Source: Ascoidea tarda (nom. inval.) (lineage: Eukaryota > Ascomycota > Saccharomycetes > Ascoideales > Ascoideaceae). Taken from it: DNA of 45,384 nt. Location: positions 1-45,384 of the forward strand of contig JAKTTS010000060.1 of assembly GCA_030560485.1 (NCBI GenBank), in the 5' to 3' direction. This document shows, piece by piece, positions 8,721 to 19,529 of the stretch (position 1 is the stretch's first letter; each line of letters opens with the position of its first letter). A program made the position numbers and the translations under genes. A model generated the notes under the pieces. That model was given only the letters and a program-made list of their open reading frames with translations, was not told where the DNA came from and ran no database searches.

Positions 8721-11700
8721 CATTATTATCATTTATTTTGCTTCCCAACTGTTTCTCTTTTTTGTTCTTTTCTTGCTGCTTATCTTTTTCATTATCTTTA
8801 ATTTGACAATCACTATCTTTTTTCGACCTTTCGCCTTCATTAATATCAAACAATAGATTACTAGCATCATCTATTATTAAATCCTTATCATATTCCTTTT
8901 CAATCTTAAAATATTGTTTTATACTCGTTTGAAATTTTTCATTAGACTCTTTTATTGATCCATGATTATTCTCATAAACTTTTATAACAATTCTAATCAA
9001 CTGTCTTATAACAACCCTAATAAGTCGATGTTTATCTGTCATATTTTCATTGGCTTTATTAAACTTCTTCATAAATTTCTCTGCTGACTCCATTAATAAC
9101 ATTATATCCTCTTCAATTGTCCTTAAATTGGGTATTTGGATTATACAGCTAAACAAAGTGATAAACGAAACTATTGGATAAAATAACAACCAGTTTATGA
9201 ATTGTTGAATAGTCTCTTTTAAAAATAAAAATTGATTTGACATTCTTAATATCTCTCTAGCTGCATTTAAACATTTTAACATTGATTTTCTTTGTAAATA
9301 TAATACATCTTTTTCAGATTTGTTTTGATTAATCGATGAATTCATTAATGCATTCCATGGTATTTTAAATGCCATTCTATGAATTCCTAATAAATGAAAA
9401 AAATATGAAAATCTTAATGCTGATGATTCAAAATATTTTTCATTAAATAAGTATTCCTCATTTTTATCACCATAATGTAATAATGGATCCTTTTCACTAT
9501 TATAATCATTAGTTCCCAATACAAAATTGTCAAGGAAAACGCTTAAAACACTGTTTTTCCATTTTTCTAAATCTTCGTCCAATGATTGAATTGTATTTAA
9601 TATGTCAATGATAGATTTATTTATTAATGCTTTTGCGGCAAATAATTTATCGTAAGCTTTTGAACTGAATTTTGATAAAGTTACAGAATAATAGCTAGTA
9701 ACTAGCGCAAAACTTTCATGATCTAATCGAGCTAATTTATCAATATCAATATTAAGATCATGAATATCAAATTTATTATAGTTTTTGCTTCTTTTTTCCT
9801 TTATATCCCTATTTTTAATTTTTTCTTTGCTTTTATTTAAAATTTCGTCAAGATTTTTGATGACAGTTTTTTGTCTTTTTTTCTTTGTGAAAAAAACTTG
9901 AGAAATAATCTCTTTTAAATCTGAATGTTCCATCGAAGTAACATCATTATCATTAATCAATTGAGGTTTGCCGAGTTTTATTGAATAATCTTTATCTAAA
10001 TAGTATAATACAAACCAAACTTTTTTTCTGTTAATAATTTCCTTGTTGCTTAATCCAAAAAAGGATTCCTTGCGATGTAAGCCGATTTCTTGTGCTAATC
10101 TCAAAGCAGTTGATAATAGCATGTTATTAGTTTTCGGTATCAAAGTTGTTTCAGAAAAAAAAATTAATAAAATTATTCCTTTTATAGCTTTTAAACCATC
10201 ACCAATGATTGAAATTCTTTGAAAAAAGAAAATGGCATTTGTATAATGATTTTCGAGTAATTTTTTAATTTTTGATCGATCAATAGTTGTAATGTTATAC
10301 TTTTTTTTAAAACTTATTGATTTAGGATGATTTTGTGGTAATTCTAATACAATAGAACAGCCAATAAGAATAAAAATGTTCATTATTAAAAAATCTGAAT
10401 AACTTAGTAAATTATGATTATTATTATTAGTAGTAGTGGTATTGGTATTGGTATTGGTATTGGTATTAGTTTTGTTAGTAATATTATCAATTGAATTAAA
10501 ATAATTCTGAAAAATTTGATAAACTTCAAATTTAGAAAAAATGTGAAATGGATATTTAAACAAAAAAGCCACATCTAATAAATATAAATATAGGTTATTA
10601 TTTTGAATTGAAGTTAAATTTTTAACAGTTAAAGGGTCTACCCAAACTTTTGAGTGCATTATCATAATATCATGGATATAAGAGTTTAACATTTTTAAAG
10701 GTTTTGATAGTGCTAAATAGTCATCATTGTTATTTATATTAGTGGTATTAGTGATATTAACGAAATTTGTATTATTGTTTTGAATATTTTTACTTAAAAG
10801 TCTTTTTTGAATCCATTCTAAACCTCTAGGAGAAAAAACAGAAAAGGTTGTATGAGGACCATAATAAACAATATTTATTCGGTTACTTATGTCCAATTGG
10901 ACCTTTTTACTTGAATTTTCGTTATTTTCAATATTTTTCAGATTATTTTCCTTTTTGATTTGAATTGAAGATTGATTATTATTGAAATTTTGCATTGGAT
11001 TATCTTTGTAATTAATAATTTTATCAGTTTTTGAATTATTTGATTTTTGGTTATCAGATGAAATTTGTTTATTGCTTTTAAAATCATCATCATATGGACA
11101 AGTGATGAATAAATAAGGTTTTTCTGTTAATTTTTCATTGTTTTCATTATTAGATAAATTATCGTTTGATATTGTATTATTATTTTCTAATAGTACTGAT
11201 TGACTGTTATTTTCAATTTTTTTATCACTTGTGGTTAAATTTTGATTTTCAATTTGATCATTACTGTGATTGTGGTTATTGTGATTATTATTATTGTGAT
11301 TATTATTATTGTTATTACCATTCTTATGATCGTTATTGGGATTGTTATTATCCTTCTCATTACCGTTGTTATTACCGTTATCATTATCATTATCACTATT
11401 GATGTTGCTATTGCTTTGATTATCATCATCTTCATCATAATCTTCTTCTTCCTCTTCTTCTTCTTCTTCTTCATTACCATTCATTGCCTCGTTTTCGATT
11501 TCATTTTCAAATTGAGAATGACGAGTTTGTTGATTTTGATAATTTAATTGAAAATTTTGATTTGGGATATGAATTTGATTTTGGGCGAGATTTTGATTAA
11601 AATTTTGAGTAAGGTTTTGAGTGGGATTTTGGATAGGATTTTGGGTGGGATTTTGATTATGATTTTGAAATTGAAATTGATCTTGGACTTCATTATTTTG

Positions 11701-12147
11701 AAATTGAGCTGGATACTGAAATTCATTTTTCAAATTATTGTTGAATTGACTAGATTGAGTGAAATTTGAAATGTTTTGATTTTGATTAAGTAAGTTTGGA
11801 TGTGGATTTGAATTTCTTTCATTCAACAACAATTGCAAGTAATTTTCAACAAAGGATAGTCTTTTATTTATTATTTCAATCGCCTTAACAGTTGAAAATC
11901 TTGAATTTGATTTCTTTTTATCGTTGAGGTTGTAATCGCAAAAGATCTTGTATTTCTTACAACTAGAGCAAGGGTTTTCACCATTGCATTTGATCTTCTT
12001 GAGACGACAATGGTTGCAGGCCTTTGAAACTCTTCTTCTCTTGACTTGGGAACTTGCTTGGATACTTAACTGGAGTTGGCTGTTGTTTTCACCTGTATCA
12101 AGAAGATTGCTGAGCTGGTGCTTATGGTTGTTATCAGGCTGGGACAT
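7693..12147 (-). CDS. Zn2Cys6 zinc-cluster transcription factor (paralogue 2)
   Basis: 1484 residues from the ATG at 12145-12147. The zinc cluster is Cys44, 47, 54, 60, 63 and 70 (CNHCRLKKIKC then PCSSC), flanked by KRRRVSKA, with a coiled linker near 80-105. Asn/Gln-rich and Glu tracts follow. The block FSVFSPRGLEWIQKRL near 442 aligns with paralogue 1, as does the fungal transcription-factor domain at about 520-820 (ALRLAQEIGLHRKESFFGL, IKLGKPQL). The C-terminal region is mostly Asn, Gly/Asn and Met/Asn repeats, ending with MEY...YETMFNLPGF and an acidic DLDFDLEDAMNI tail. Paralogue 1 lies 6 kb away on the same strand, so the pair looks like a local duplication with the WW gene between. The factor has a Lys-rich insertion near 735-790 that paralogue 1 lacks. 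Orthology and targets are unknown. Confidence 0.9.
8270..8352. repeat. Hexanucleotide repeats encoding Gly/Asn/His run
   Basis: CCATTTCCATTCCCATGCC-type hexamers on the plus strand encode alternating Gly-Asn with occasional His on the minus strand, in the tail of paralogue 2. Two near-identical longer copies (CCCATGCCCATTTCCATTTCC) start near 8299 and 8326. Confidence 0.7.
8660..8728. repeat. ATT/AAT trinucleotide array (poly-Asn)
   Basis: Two nearly pure ATT runs (AAT on the coding strand), broken by CACCATT, encode poly-Asn in paralogue 2. Confidence 0.85.
10420..10470. repeat. Hexanucleotide array encoding (Asn-Thr)n
   Basis: GGTATT repeats on the plus strand encode alternating Asn/Thr within the conserved middle region of paralogue 2, an insertion absent from paralogue 1. 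Confidence 0.7.
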
Positions 12148-12568
12148 GGTTAGAAAGTGGAATACAAGTTCGACATAATTCAGATCTGGGGTGGTGAGCT
12201 ACTGAGCTGTAGTGTGTCAATGGATGAATATTCCTCAGAGCTGAGCTATAAGATGACACTATATGGGTCTGTATGGGTATTATATGTATTATATGTATTA
12301 TAAGAATGTATATGGCTGTGTTTTGTCTCCCATCCTTCTTCTGCTTCTTCTCCCACCTTTTCCTTCCACCGAGCAAAAATGCCCAGACAGCGCTGGGCAA
12401 ATTCCGCCCAGAACCGGACCAAAATTTTCCCGTGACCGCACTGGATAGCGCGGTTATCTACGAACATCCGCAGCTGCTGTGGTTACGGGTTTTGTTGCCG
12501 TGGCGCTTTCGTCGTAAAGATACTATTTCGGAGTAGCCCTGTCGCAAATGATACATGCGGACACCCAT
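12148..12568. promoter_or_regulatory. Promoter of paralogue 2 with GC-rich island
   Basis: Gap between paralogue 2 (start 12147, -) and the RBK1 stop. Near 12277-12303 three ATTATATGT units give TATA-like sequence. From about 12365 to 12560 the DNA is GC-rich (CCGCCCAGAACCGGACC, AGCGCGGTTATC), continuing into the last codons of RBK1. No gene is evident. Confidence 0.55.
12277..12303. repeat. Three 9-bp units (ATTATATGT) in the paralogue 2 promoter
   Basis: Perfect or near-perfect 9-bp tandem copies about 130-155 bp upstream of the start codon. They could act as the TATA region on the minus strand. Confidence 0.6.
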
Positions 12569-13822
12569 CTATTCGACATGCTCGGAAGTTTCAAATGCTG
12601 CAAAGACGGTCGAGTCAAGATGGTTTTGAACCTCTTCAAGATCGGGCATGCTTTCCGATGCTCCTTTTCTCTGTATTGTTAATGACGAGGCAAGCGTCGC
12701 AAACCTTACCAATTTTTTGTAGTCGCTTGTGTTCAATTTCTTATTGTCCTGAAAATTCTCATTTAGTGTGATCTGGGATATTATGGCACCGAAAAACGTA
12801 TCGCCAGCTCCTGTTGTATCAACAATTTTTTCTCTTGGAAGATTCATGGATTTTAGAAAGAGTTGTTTTTTCTCATTATTGATGAAGTTTATAATCGATC
12901 CAACTGATCCTAAAGTTACAACCAAACAACTTAAGGAGTCCCTGGAGTTATTAATGTAATTGAATAAAAAATCTGACAACTTTTTGTAGTCACAAAGTTT
13001 CAATTTATTATTTTCGTTGGCTTCATTTTGATTGAATTGATTTATCAACTCTTGTTTATGATCTTCTGATAAATTAGAATCAATAGTAATTATCAAATTA
13101 AATAGATTTATTGACTCAATTTCATTCATAATTAACAAATCAATTTTCTTCCAAAATTTTAAATTATTAATCTCCTTAAATGGCGAAGGATTATAACAAA
13201 TTTGATAATTGTTATATCCATTCTCATAATCTTCATTTTTTCTATGAGAGTCAGCCCAATTAATTACATTAATAAAATCGGGAATTTCGTTTTGTACTAC
13301 TATCAAATTTTTTTTATTCTTCCCATTTCCATTCAAAAACAATTCGTTTAAGTATTCATTATCAAATTTCAAATAATTATTCGTTCCAGGATAAAATAGG
13401 ATCCTATTTTCACCAATATTATCCTCAACCAATATCACTGCAACGGGTGTCTTATATTTGATTGTTTCATCGCCCTTAACATCTTTGTTTTTAAAAATTT
13501 TCACATACTCATCGTTAAGATTAAACGTCTTCAAATAGCCTAAAATCTCCTTACCAAAGGTATCATCAGCGACACAGCCAATCAATCTTAAATTAACATT
13601 CTCGTTTCCATAATTATCTTCACCATCATCCGATTTCGTTAACAATTTGGATATTGAAATGGATTCGTTCAATCCCTTCCCACCAATATGAGGCTCAAAA
13701 TCATTAGACTCAATTGTTTCTCCAACTTTAGGAAAAACGGATGTATAAGTCACCAAATCATAATTCAATGATCCAATAACAGTGATACAAGTCTCAGTCT
13801 TAGTCCCAGCTTCTAACCCCAT
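12569..13822 (-). CDS. RBK1: Ribokinase (PfkB family)
   Basis: 417 residues. It opens with VIGSLNYDLV and PKVGETI, then the sugar-binding HIGGKGLNES motif near residues 45-54. The nucleotide and catalytic signature DTTGAGDTFFGA starts at 335, with the catalytic Asp of GAGD at 341, and the C-terminal RKGASESMPD follows. This order is diagnostic of ribokinase: ATP-dependent phosphorylation of D-ribose to ribose 5-phosphate in the cytosol. It is longer than the usual 300-330 residues because of Asn/Glu-rich insertions around 65-80, 160-200 and 235-280. All core motifs are intact, so activity is likely. In S. cerevisiae RBK1 lies close to BPH1, which is also in this window. Confidence 0.95.
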   Translation of the reverse strand: MGLEAGTKTETCITVIGSLNYDLVTYTSVFPKVGETIESNDFEPHIGGKGLNESISISKLLTKSDDGEDNYGNENVNLRLIGCVADDTFGKEILGYLKTFNLNDEYVKIFKNKDVKGDETIKYKTPVAVILVEDNIGENRILFYPGTNNYLKFDNEYLNELFLNGNGKNKKNLIVVQNEIPDFINVINWADSHRKNEDYENGYNNYQICYNPSPFKEINNLKFWKKIDLLIMNEIESINLFNLIITIDSNLSEDHKQELINQFNQNEANENNKLKLCDYKKLSDFLFNYINNSRDSLSCLVVTLGSVGSIINFINNEKKQLFLKSMNLPREKIVDTTGAGDTFFGAIISQITLNENFQDNKKLNTSDYKKLVRFATLASSLTIQRKGASESMPDLEEVQNHLDSTVFAAFETSEHVE

Positions 13823-14364
13823 AGCTTTTCTTTTTGTTTGCTTCTATTAGTTGTTTACCTGTTAATCTATCTCACTACCATTCATTTGAATATATTCTTG
13901 TCCTGAATTGTCTTTAAACGTCATATAACCTGTTATTGGTCCCACAAAGAGGGTAACTTTCCCACTTTAAGCATGAAATTTCAAAATTATAATTTATCAT
14001 TCATAGCAATTTATAACAAATAAAAAACGATTCATAATAAAGGATTCATAATAAACAAAAAACAATAAAAAATAAAAAATAAAAAATAAACAAACAATTT
14101 GTAATAAACAATACGATTATATCCATTTATTCCAATTTATTCCAATTTATTCCACTTTTATCAAACTTTAACAAAAAGAAATCCCCACGCTCACAGATAT
14201 ATGCCTAAAACTAACCTGTTCCATAATCCCATAGTAAGAGAATTTGTTATTAGGTTCGTGATTGTAAATCGATTTTGAGGTTTATCTTAATGATTTCAGA
14301 TAATATTCTATTAAATACTTGTAAAATTAATTCGTTTAATTAATTTGATTAATTTGATTAACTT
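13823..14364. promoter_or_regulatory. RBK1 upstream region, AT-rich with short tandem repeats
   Basis: About 540 bp between the RBK1 start and the stop of the CTF19-like gene. It has no GC island. A-rich AAAAAAT units lie near 14065-14092, a 10-bp tandem array at 14121-14160, and AATTTGATT units at about 14340-14360 near the 3' end of the CTF19-like gene. No gene is seen. Confidence 0.5.
14121..14160. repeat. Four 10-bp tandem units, TCCAATTTAT type
   Basis: Units at 14121, 14131, 14141 and 14151 read ATCCATTTAT, TCCAATTTAT, TCCAATTTAT and TCCACTTTTA. The period is exactly 10 bp, as in the array at 1571-1610. Confidence 0.8.
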
Positions 14365-15321
14365 CTATTTTCCTATGTTGAAAAAATTATTAATTAGAAT
14401 GACAGTTCCATTGAAAGTCCCCCTTTTAGTTATTAATTTTCTCAATAAACTATTTATATTTTCATATTCTTTAGGAGTTTCATTTAATTTGCTTAATTTA
14501 AAGCCAACATAACATTCAATTTTATTAACTGGCTCATTGAATCTTAATATTTTCTCATTGTCGTAATCATCAAAATTATTATCAACTAATATAGAATCTA
14601 AAAGATTAAAATCATTCAGATTATCTTTATTATCGCTAAAATTGAAAATGATTGACCAATTTATCACCAAATCATAATTTGAATGATTATTTCCGATATT
14701 AATATGGTTTAAATTTTTGAAAAATTTAAATAAAGCAAATATTAGTTTTTTATTTGGTTTTGAATCATTCAAATTTAGGAAATCAGTTTCATTTAATAAA
14801 GATTTAATTTCCAATAGCATTGAATTGATAAATTCTATTTTTTCATCAGTTGAAATATCTTTATTGTTCTTATTCTTATTCTTATTCTTATTCTCATTTG
14901 TGTCAATCAAATTTAAAATCTTATTGATAAAAAACAAATTAAAATATAAATTATTTAAATCCTTTAGATACAATAAATCTTTAGTTATTATGTAGTTGTA
15001 AATTTTTAAGAAAAAGGATAATCTTTTTAGTAATAAAAGAGAATAAGAATTCAAGTGATTGAAAAAATCCATAAAATTATTAATATTATTTTGAATTAAA
15101 ATGTAATTTGGGTTGTTTAAATTTTCTTTTAAATTTTTATTATCAATTCCAAAAAAGTGAGTTATCAATGGAAACAATTCAATTTTAGATAGATGGCTGT
15201 TGTAATTTAAATTATTTAATAGTAAATTAACTAGTTTATTATTAAAAGTGTTAAATGATATAGTAAAATTAAAATTAAAAATATAAGTTAATGTTAGATT
15301 GTAAGATATTTTGATTACTGA

Positions 15322-15352
<31 letters not shown>

Positions 15353-16071
15353 ATTGATATTATATCAATTTTAAATAGAGGAATGAATTTATTTAGATAA
15401 GCAAATCTTAAGTCCCAATCATTTAATGAAGGGATTGAGATAATATTTGAATAAAAATTAATTTTTTTATTGAAATCTTGATTTAAGTTATCATTTATTT
15501 CAATTAATTGATTCAAGTGTTTATTCTCAATTTCTGATTCATTAGAAATTGTATCAATTGAGTTATCATCAACTTCATTGTCAACTTTGTCATCAACTTC
15601 ATCATCAACTTCATCATCGATGTTGTTGTCATTGTTATTTTCCATATTAATGTTGTACTTTTTTAGATTTTTATTATTATTATTATTATTTGATAGAATT
15701 AATAATGAAATTAATTCCAATTGCAGTTTATCATTATCATTTTGATTACCATTTTGATTATCATTTTGGTTGGATAAATAATTTTTTAAAAGAGAATTAA
15801 TTTTTTTTAAATTTTTATAATTTTTATTTAATTTTTTATAAGACTTTAAATTATTTATAGAATTGAAATGTTTTTTTTGTTTATTAAACAAGGAAGAATT
15901 TTTTCAAATTGAATCAGGGTTCAAAGAATTGAAAATTGAATTGTTATCAGATTTTATGAAATTTGATAAGGTGGAATTTAAATCAGGAAGATTGGAAAGA
16001 TTTCCGCCATTCCTATTGTCGTTATCGGATAGACTTATCGATAGAGAGTCTGAAAAATATGAATCATCCAT
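14365..16071 (-). CDS. CTF19/CENP-P-like kinetochore protein with an in-frame UGA
   Basis: The frame from ATG 16069-16071 encodes 55 residues (MDDSYFSDSLSISLSDNDN...) and meets TGA at 15904-15906. After it the same frame stays open for 512 codons to 14365, with no ATG until about 84 residues into the downstream part. The downstream part has a basic helical stretch, acidic repeats, then SLNDWDLRFAYLNKFIPLFK, which resembles the LRLSYL block of yeast Ctf19. Later come YDLVINWSIIFNF (like CENP-P FELVIVW) and a C-terminal RGTFNGTVILINNFF. Ctf19/CENP-P is a double-RWD subunit of the COMA inner-kinetochore complex. The Ser/Asp-rich start also resembles the phosphorylated N-terminus of Ctf19. The identification rests on remembered alignments, so moderate confidence. 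See findings for the UGA. Confidence 0.55.
15328..15357. repeat. TTG/AAC trinucleotide run (poly-Asn)
   Basis: About nine consecutive TTG triplets on the plus strand (AAC on the coding strand) insert poly-Asn between two beta-rich segments of the CTF19-like protein. Confidence 0.8.
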
Positions 16072-17708
16072 TAGAGATAATTAAAAATGATTAGAGATGA
16101 TTGAAGATCTAAGGATAAAAAGAGAATAAGAAAGATCAAGAAAAAAAAAATCAACAAATGCTGTAATAGTGTATGCACTAATTTGCATGTGAGTAGATTG
16201 ATACCTCAATTATGGAGCAGAGAAAATCACGGAAGGATAATGTGTTAAAGAGGTTAAAATGGTAAAGCTGTTCTTGTAGTTGATGTGTTAATTTGACGAC
16301 TGTTTGTAAAGCATGGAAAGCATGAAAAGCAATGAGAAACCTGTTTAATTAATGGGTGGTAAATAAAATACATAATTGATTTTGAAAAAAAATACTTTTA
16401 AAGAGATTGGCTGCGTTTCTAGCCGCAGAGAATTGTTTATGAAAACAGTAATCCTCGATTATAATCCATTTCAAATCCATGAGCAGCAATCGTCGTTTAT
16501 GAGCTGTCTATAATATTTGCTAAGAAATAATGTGAAGGCACTTTCTTTTTACAGTGGAATTTGATCCTGCCATGAAAAATCTAATGATTTAAAGCAAATA
16601 TTCTCACAGAGAGATGAAACCCAAGCCGATAGCCATTAAGAGCTGTTTTTTCATGTCACAGGGAGTTACAAATCCAGATACTAAAAAATGCTAATAGGAC
16701 CTTCGATTCGGAGTGGATTGAACCAACAGAATAGAAGACTGATTAGTCGTTCTACTACAAGCATGTTTGTGTTCGGAATGGATTCTGGATCACTGGTTTT
16801 CATTTTGTGATTTCTTGTTTTGCTGTTATCTACAACTATAAAAGGAGAAGGTTTCGATAACTATAATTCTACATGAAAACAACCCACTCAGTCTGCAAAG
16901 AGTAGCCATCGAGCACAAGCAAAAGAAATAATAGAGGAAGAACAAGCTCAAGATATAAGCACCCACCATACACTTGCTGGGTTCTATTGAGTGGATAGAA
17001 GTATTGAGAAAACTGCTCTTTTTGGCCATCAAACACAGCACGATCATGACGTTGCTCTCACAGCAATCTTCCGCATTGGGAAGATCCTGTTCTATTGTTT
17101 TCCAGATGAGGACCACCTCAAAGAAACGTCTCTCACAAAACCAGCCAATCACACCGCAGTTCTGTGCGTGGGTCTTTATTTGGCCTCTATTTAAGACCCG
17201 TCAACTCATGCGCGAGCCATGACGCTGTCCCAATGAGGCAATTTCTCCTTCTAGGTTCTGGGGCCAATGGCTACATGTTTGCTGCACCTCCAAGCGTTTT
17301 GTTCCGGCTGGGCTGCGTCGCAAGCCGCTGCTGAAATATCCAGAGCGTCCTCCTGCCAACACAGGGCTTTTTCCAAAAAATTGCAGTCAAACTCCCTTGT
17401 GTCGCGCCCAGCTGTCCCGCTTCTGGACTAGTGTCACGCGCATAAAGTGGAGCCCGACTCCAGAACCGAAAACGAGCGGTTTTCAGGTGGGCTGCCGGCT
17501 GTCTGCAGGCTGTGCAGTGGGGTGCGTTGCTTCCCCAGATTTTATTCTGGTGGTTTTTATTCGTTTAGCACTCTGTGGAAAAAGTATAAATAGCTGGAGA
17601 GTGTCAGATTCTTTGAGACTTTTCATTCTGTTTTTCATCTTCTTTATCTCTCTTTTACTTATCTATCCTGATCCTGTGAATCTTTGCCCTACAGCCCTAC
17701 AAATAGCA
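16072..17708. promoter_or_regulatory. Long divergent gap between CTF19-like and F-box genes
   Basis: At 1.6 kb this is the longest non-coding stretch. The left kilobase is AT-rich with scattered short features, such as a CTGCG/CGCAG hairpin at about 16412-16429, and nothing that reads as a tRNA or snoRNA. From about 17200 to 17560 there is a GC-rich island, followed by a TATA box. Open frames at 16826-17152 and 16974-17222 look random. I see no convincing gene, though an unrecognised non-coding RNA cannot be excluded. Confidence 0.5.
17585..17592 (+). promoter_or_regulatory. TATA box of the F-box gene
   Basis: TATAAATA lies 117-124 bp upstream of the chosen ATG at 17709, directly after the GC-rich island. 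It argues that the in-frame sequence upstream of 17709 is promoter and leader, not coding. Confidence 0.7.
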
Positions 17709-19529
17709 ATGCTCACTTCAATAATAGACGTCTTACCAACTGAAATATTGGAGCTTATCTCCTCGAATCTTCAGGGGGATTCAAACGACTTGTTCCACTT
17801 ATCTTTAACTTGTAAAAAATTCAACTATGTCTCAAATAAACATTTATATCACCAAATCGTTATAAGGCCCTCATCAACTATTCTAAAGCAAATATCTTCT
17901 CATCAAGAAAGTTACATACATTCTGATCTCAGCAATAGTGAAATCAACGACGAACTACAATACCAAACCAACAGAATAAATACGTTGCTATCCACTTTGT
18001 CAAATAATAATTTCTTATTGCACTATATCAATTCATTATATTTCAGATCGAACCATTTAAATTTCTTGATTAGCAATCAGGCCTTGAATGATTTGAAAAT
18101 TAAATTATCAAATTACTTGCTAATTAATTGCCCCAACTTGACCAATTTGGATTATAAATTACCAAACAATATTAATTTGGCTTTAAATGATTCAAATCAA
18201 TTAATCAATAAGATCAATCAACTAATATTAAATAACAGCAACAATAATAATCTAAAATTATCCAATTTTAACGCAAATTTACTTTCTTCTAATATTTTAA
18301 ATGAAAACGATAAATCAACTTTATTAAATCTATTTAACCAAACTATTTATAATCCATACAATCATAATAATTACCAGAAATTAACTTTTAATTCTTCTCC
18401 TTTATACATCTTTAACCAATTAAACACTGAAGATTTTCTTTTATATAAAAATGATATCAATAATCTAAAATTAAATGTCTCCTCATTAACTTTAAATCAC
18501 AACTTATTAAACCAATACAATTTCGATCTATCGAATTCTTTTGATTTCACTTCAGTTGACTACAATAGCTACAATAGCTACAACAACTATAATAACTACC
18601 TCAACAGTTACAACGCTATCAACAACTTAAATGACCCTCAGGATACTATCAACAACGATGAAACTCTCTTATTAAAAAATTTAGTATCTTCTTCAGATTC
18701 AAATACAGCCTCTGCTACTAATTTAAATTATTATCCTCTCGATTTAAATTTCAAAAATTTAAATCATTTATTCAGTGAAAGAACACTAAATACTGTTAAA
18801 TTCACCTTCTGTGATGACAAGAACTGCATTTGTTTCAAAAAACATTTAAAAGATCTAATCTACTTCAACAACCTATCCTCAATAGAATTAGTTAATTTAC
18901 CAATCTATAATAATGATGAATATTTTGTTCCTTATGATCATGATCATCTACAAAAGAGCTCAAAGTTACAGTCAAATTCATTTGAAAATTTAGTCAATGA
19001 AATTCATTCTTCAAAATCTGTAGATTTTATTGTATCCAAAATTATATCGGTACAAAAAAACCTCCAAAATGTCAAATTATCCTTTAACAAAAAAAACTAC
19101 AAAATCTCCTTAAATTCAAACATTTTCAGATCCTTAATTAAAAATAATAAAAACCTAATTAAATTAGACATCCCTTTAAAATTCTCCATGAACAACTCTT
19201 TAGCTTCAAATTATAACTCAAATTATTCTTCTTCTACAAGTTTATCAAATTTAAATAATTCCTACATCAGCAGCTATTTAAGTGATTTTAACAACTATAA
19301 TTATATGAATGAATACTACTCAACTGATTATAATAATAGTTATAGCTATCTTAACGATTTGTCATCTGTTAACCTTAATACCTTAACCAGTTCTCTAAAT
19401 CAAAATTTATTATCTCCAGATAAAAAACAAATTGAAATTGACCAGAAGAATATCAAATTTTTATCTAAAAAATTTCCAGATTTATATTATTTTGGTGATT
19501 CCCCTCTATCATCTTTAAATTCTCACTAA
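17709..19529 (+). CDS. F-box protein, Asn/Ser-rich
   Basis: 606 residues from ATG 17709-17711. The N-terminal 45 residues form an F-box: VLPTEILELISSNLQGD then LSLTCKKFNYVSNKHLYHQIV. By family it would bind Skp1 and act as a substrate receptor of an SCF ubiquitin ligase. The remainder is rich in Asn, Ser, Leu and Tyr with weakly repeating leucine blocks that might be degenerate LRRs, for example LSSIELVNLPIYNN. It also has a Cys-containing CDDKNCICFKKH segment and ends with KFPDLYYFGDSPLSSL. No Kelch or WD repeat is visible. The frame extends 104 codons further upstream, but that part crosses the TATA box and GC island. I cannot name an orthologue among yeast F-box proteins. Confidence 0.8.
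   Translation: MLTSIIDVLPTEILELISSNLQGDSNDLFHLSLTCKKFNYVSNKHLYHQIVIRPSSTILKQISSHQESYIHSDLSNSEINDELQYQTNRINTLLSTLSNNNFLLHYINSLYFRSNHLNFLISNQALNDLKIKLSNYLLINCPNLTNLDYKLPNNINLALNDSNQLINKINQLILNNSNNNNLKLSNFNANLLSSNILNENDKSTLLNLFNQTIYNPYNHNNYQKLTFNSSPLYIFNQLNTEDFLLYKNDINNLKLNVSSLTLNHNLLNQYNFDLSNSFDFTSVDYNSYNSYNNYNNYLNSYNAINNLNDPQDTINNDETLLLKNLVSSSDSNTASATNLNYYPLDLNFKNLNHLFSERTLNTVKFTFCDDKNCICFKKHLKDLIYFNNLSSIELVNLPIYNNDEYFVPYDHDHLQKSSKLQSNSFENLVNEIHSSKSVDFIVSKIISVQKNLQNVKLSFNKKNYKISLNSNIFRSLIKNNKNLIKLDIPLKFSMNNSLASNYNSNYSSSTSLSNLNNSYISSYLSDFNNYNYMNEYYSTDYNNSYSYLNDLSSVNLNTLTSSLNQNLLSPDKKQIEIDQKNIKFLSKKFPDLYYFGDSPLSSLNSH

Noticed and set aside
15640-15906. Intron that would remove the in-frame UGA in the CTF19-like gene
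   Set aside because: No GTATGT-type donor before the UGA and no TACTAAC-type branch site after it. The frame on both sides is already the same. cDNA would still be needed to be sure.
16690-16730. Possible tRNA 3' half (GGTTCAATCC on the minus strand)
   Set aside because: The motif is one base short of a B-box, and the putative T-stem does not pair.
16380-16830. A snoRNA or other structured RNA left of the F-box promoter
   Set aside because: Only a 5-bp hairpin (CTGCG/CGCAG) and an imperfect C-box-like AGATGAA were found, with the nearest CTGA too far away. Not enough to call.
17397-17708. 104-codon N-terminal extension of the F-box protein with a membrane-like segment
   Set aside because: It crosses a TATAAATA box and the GC island. 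The F-box begins directly after the ATG at 17709, as in other F-box proteins with N-terminal boxes.
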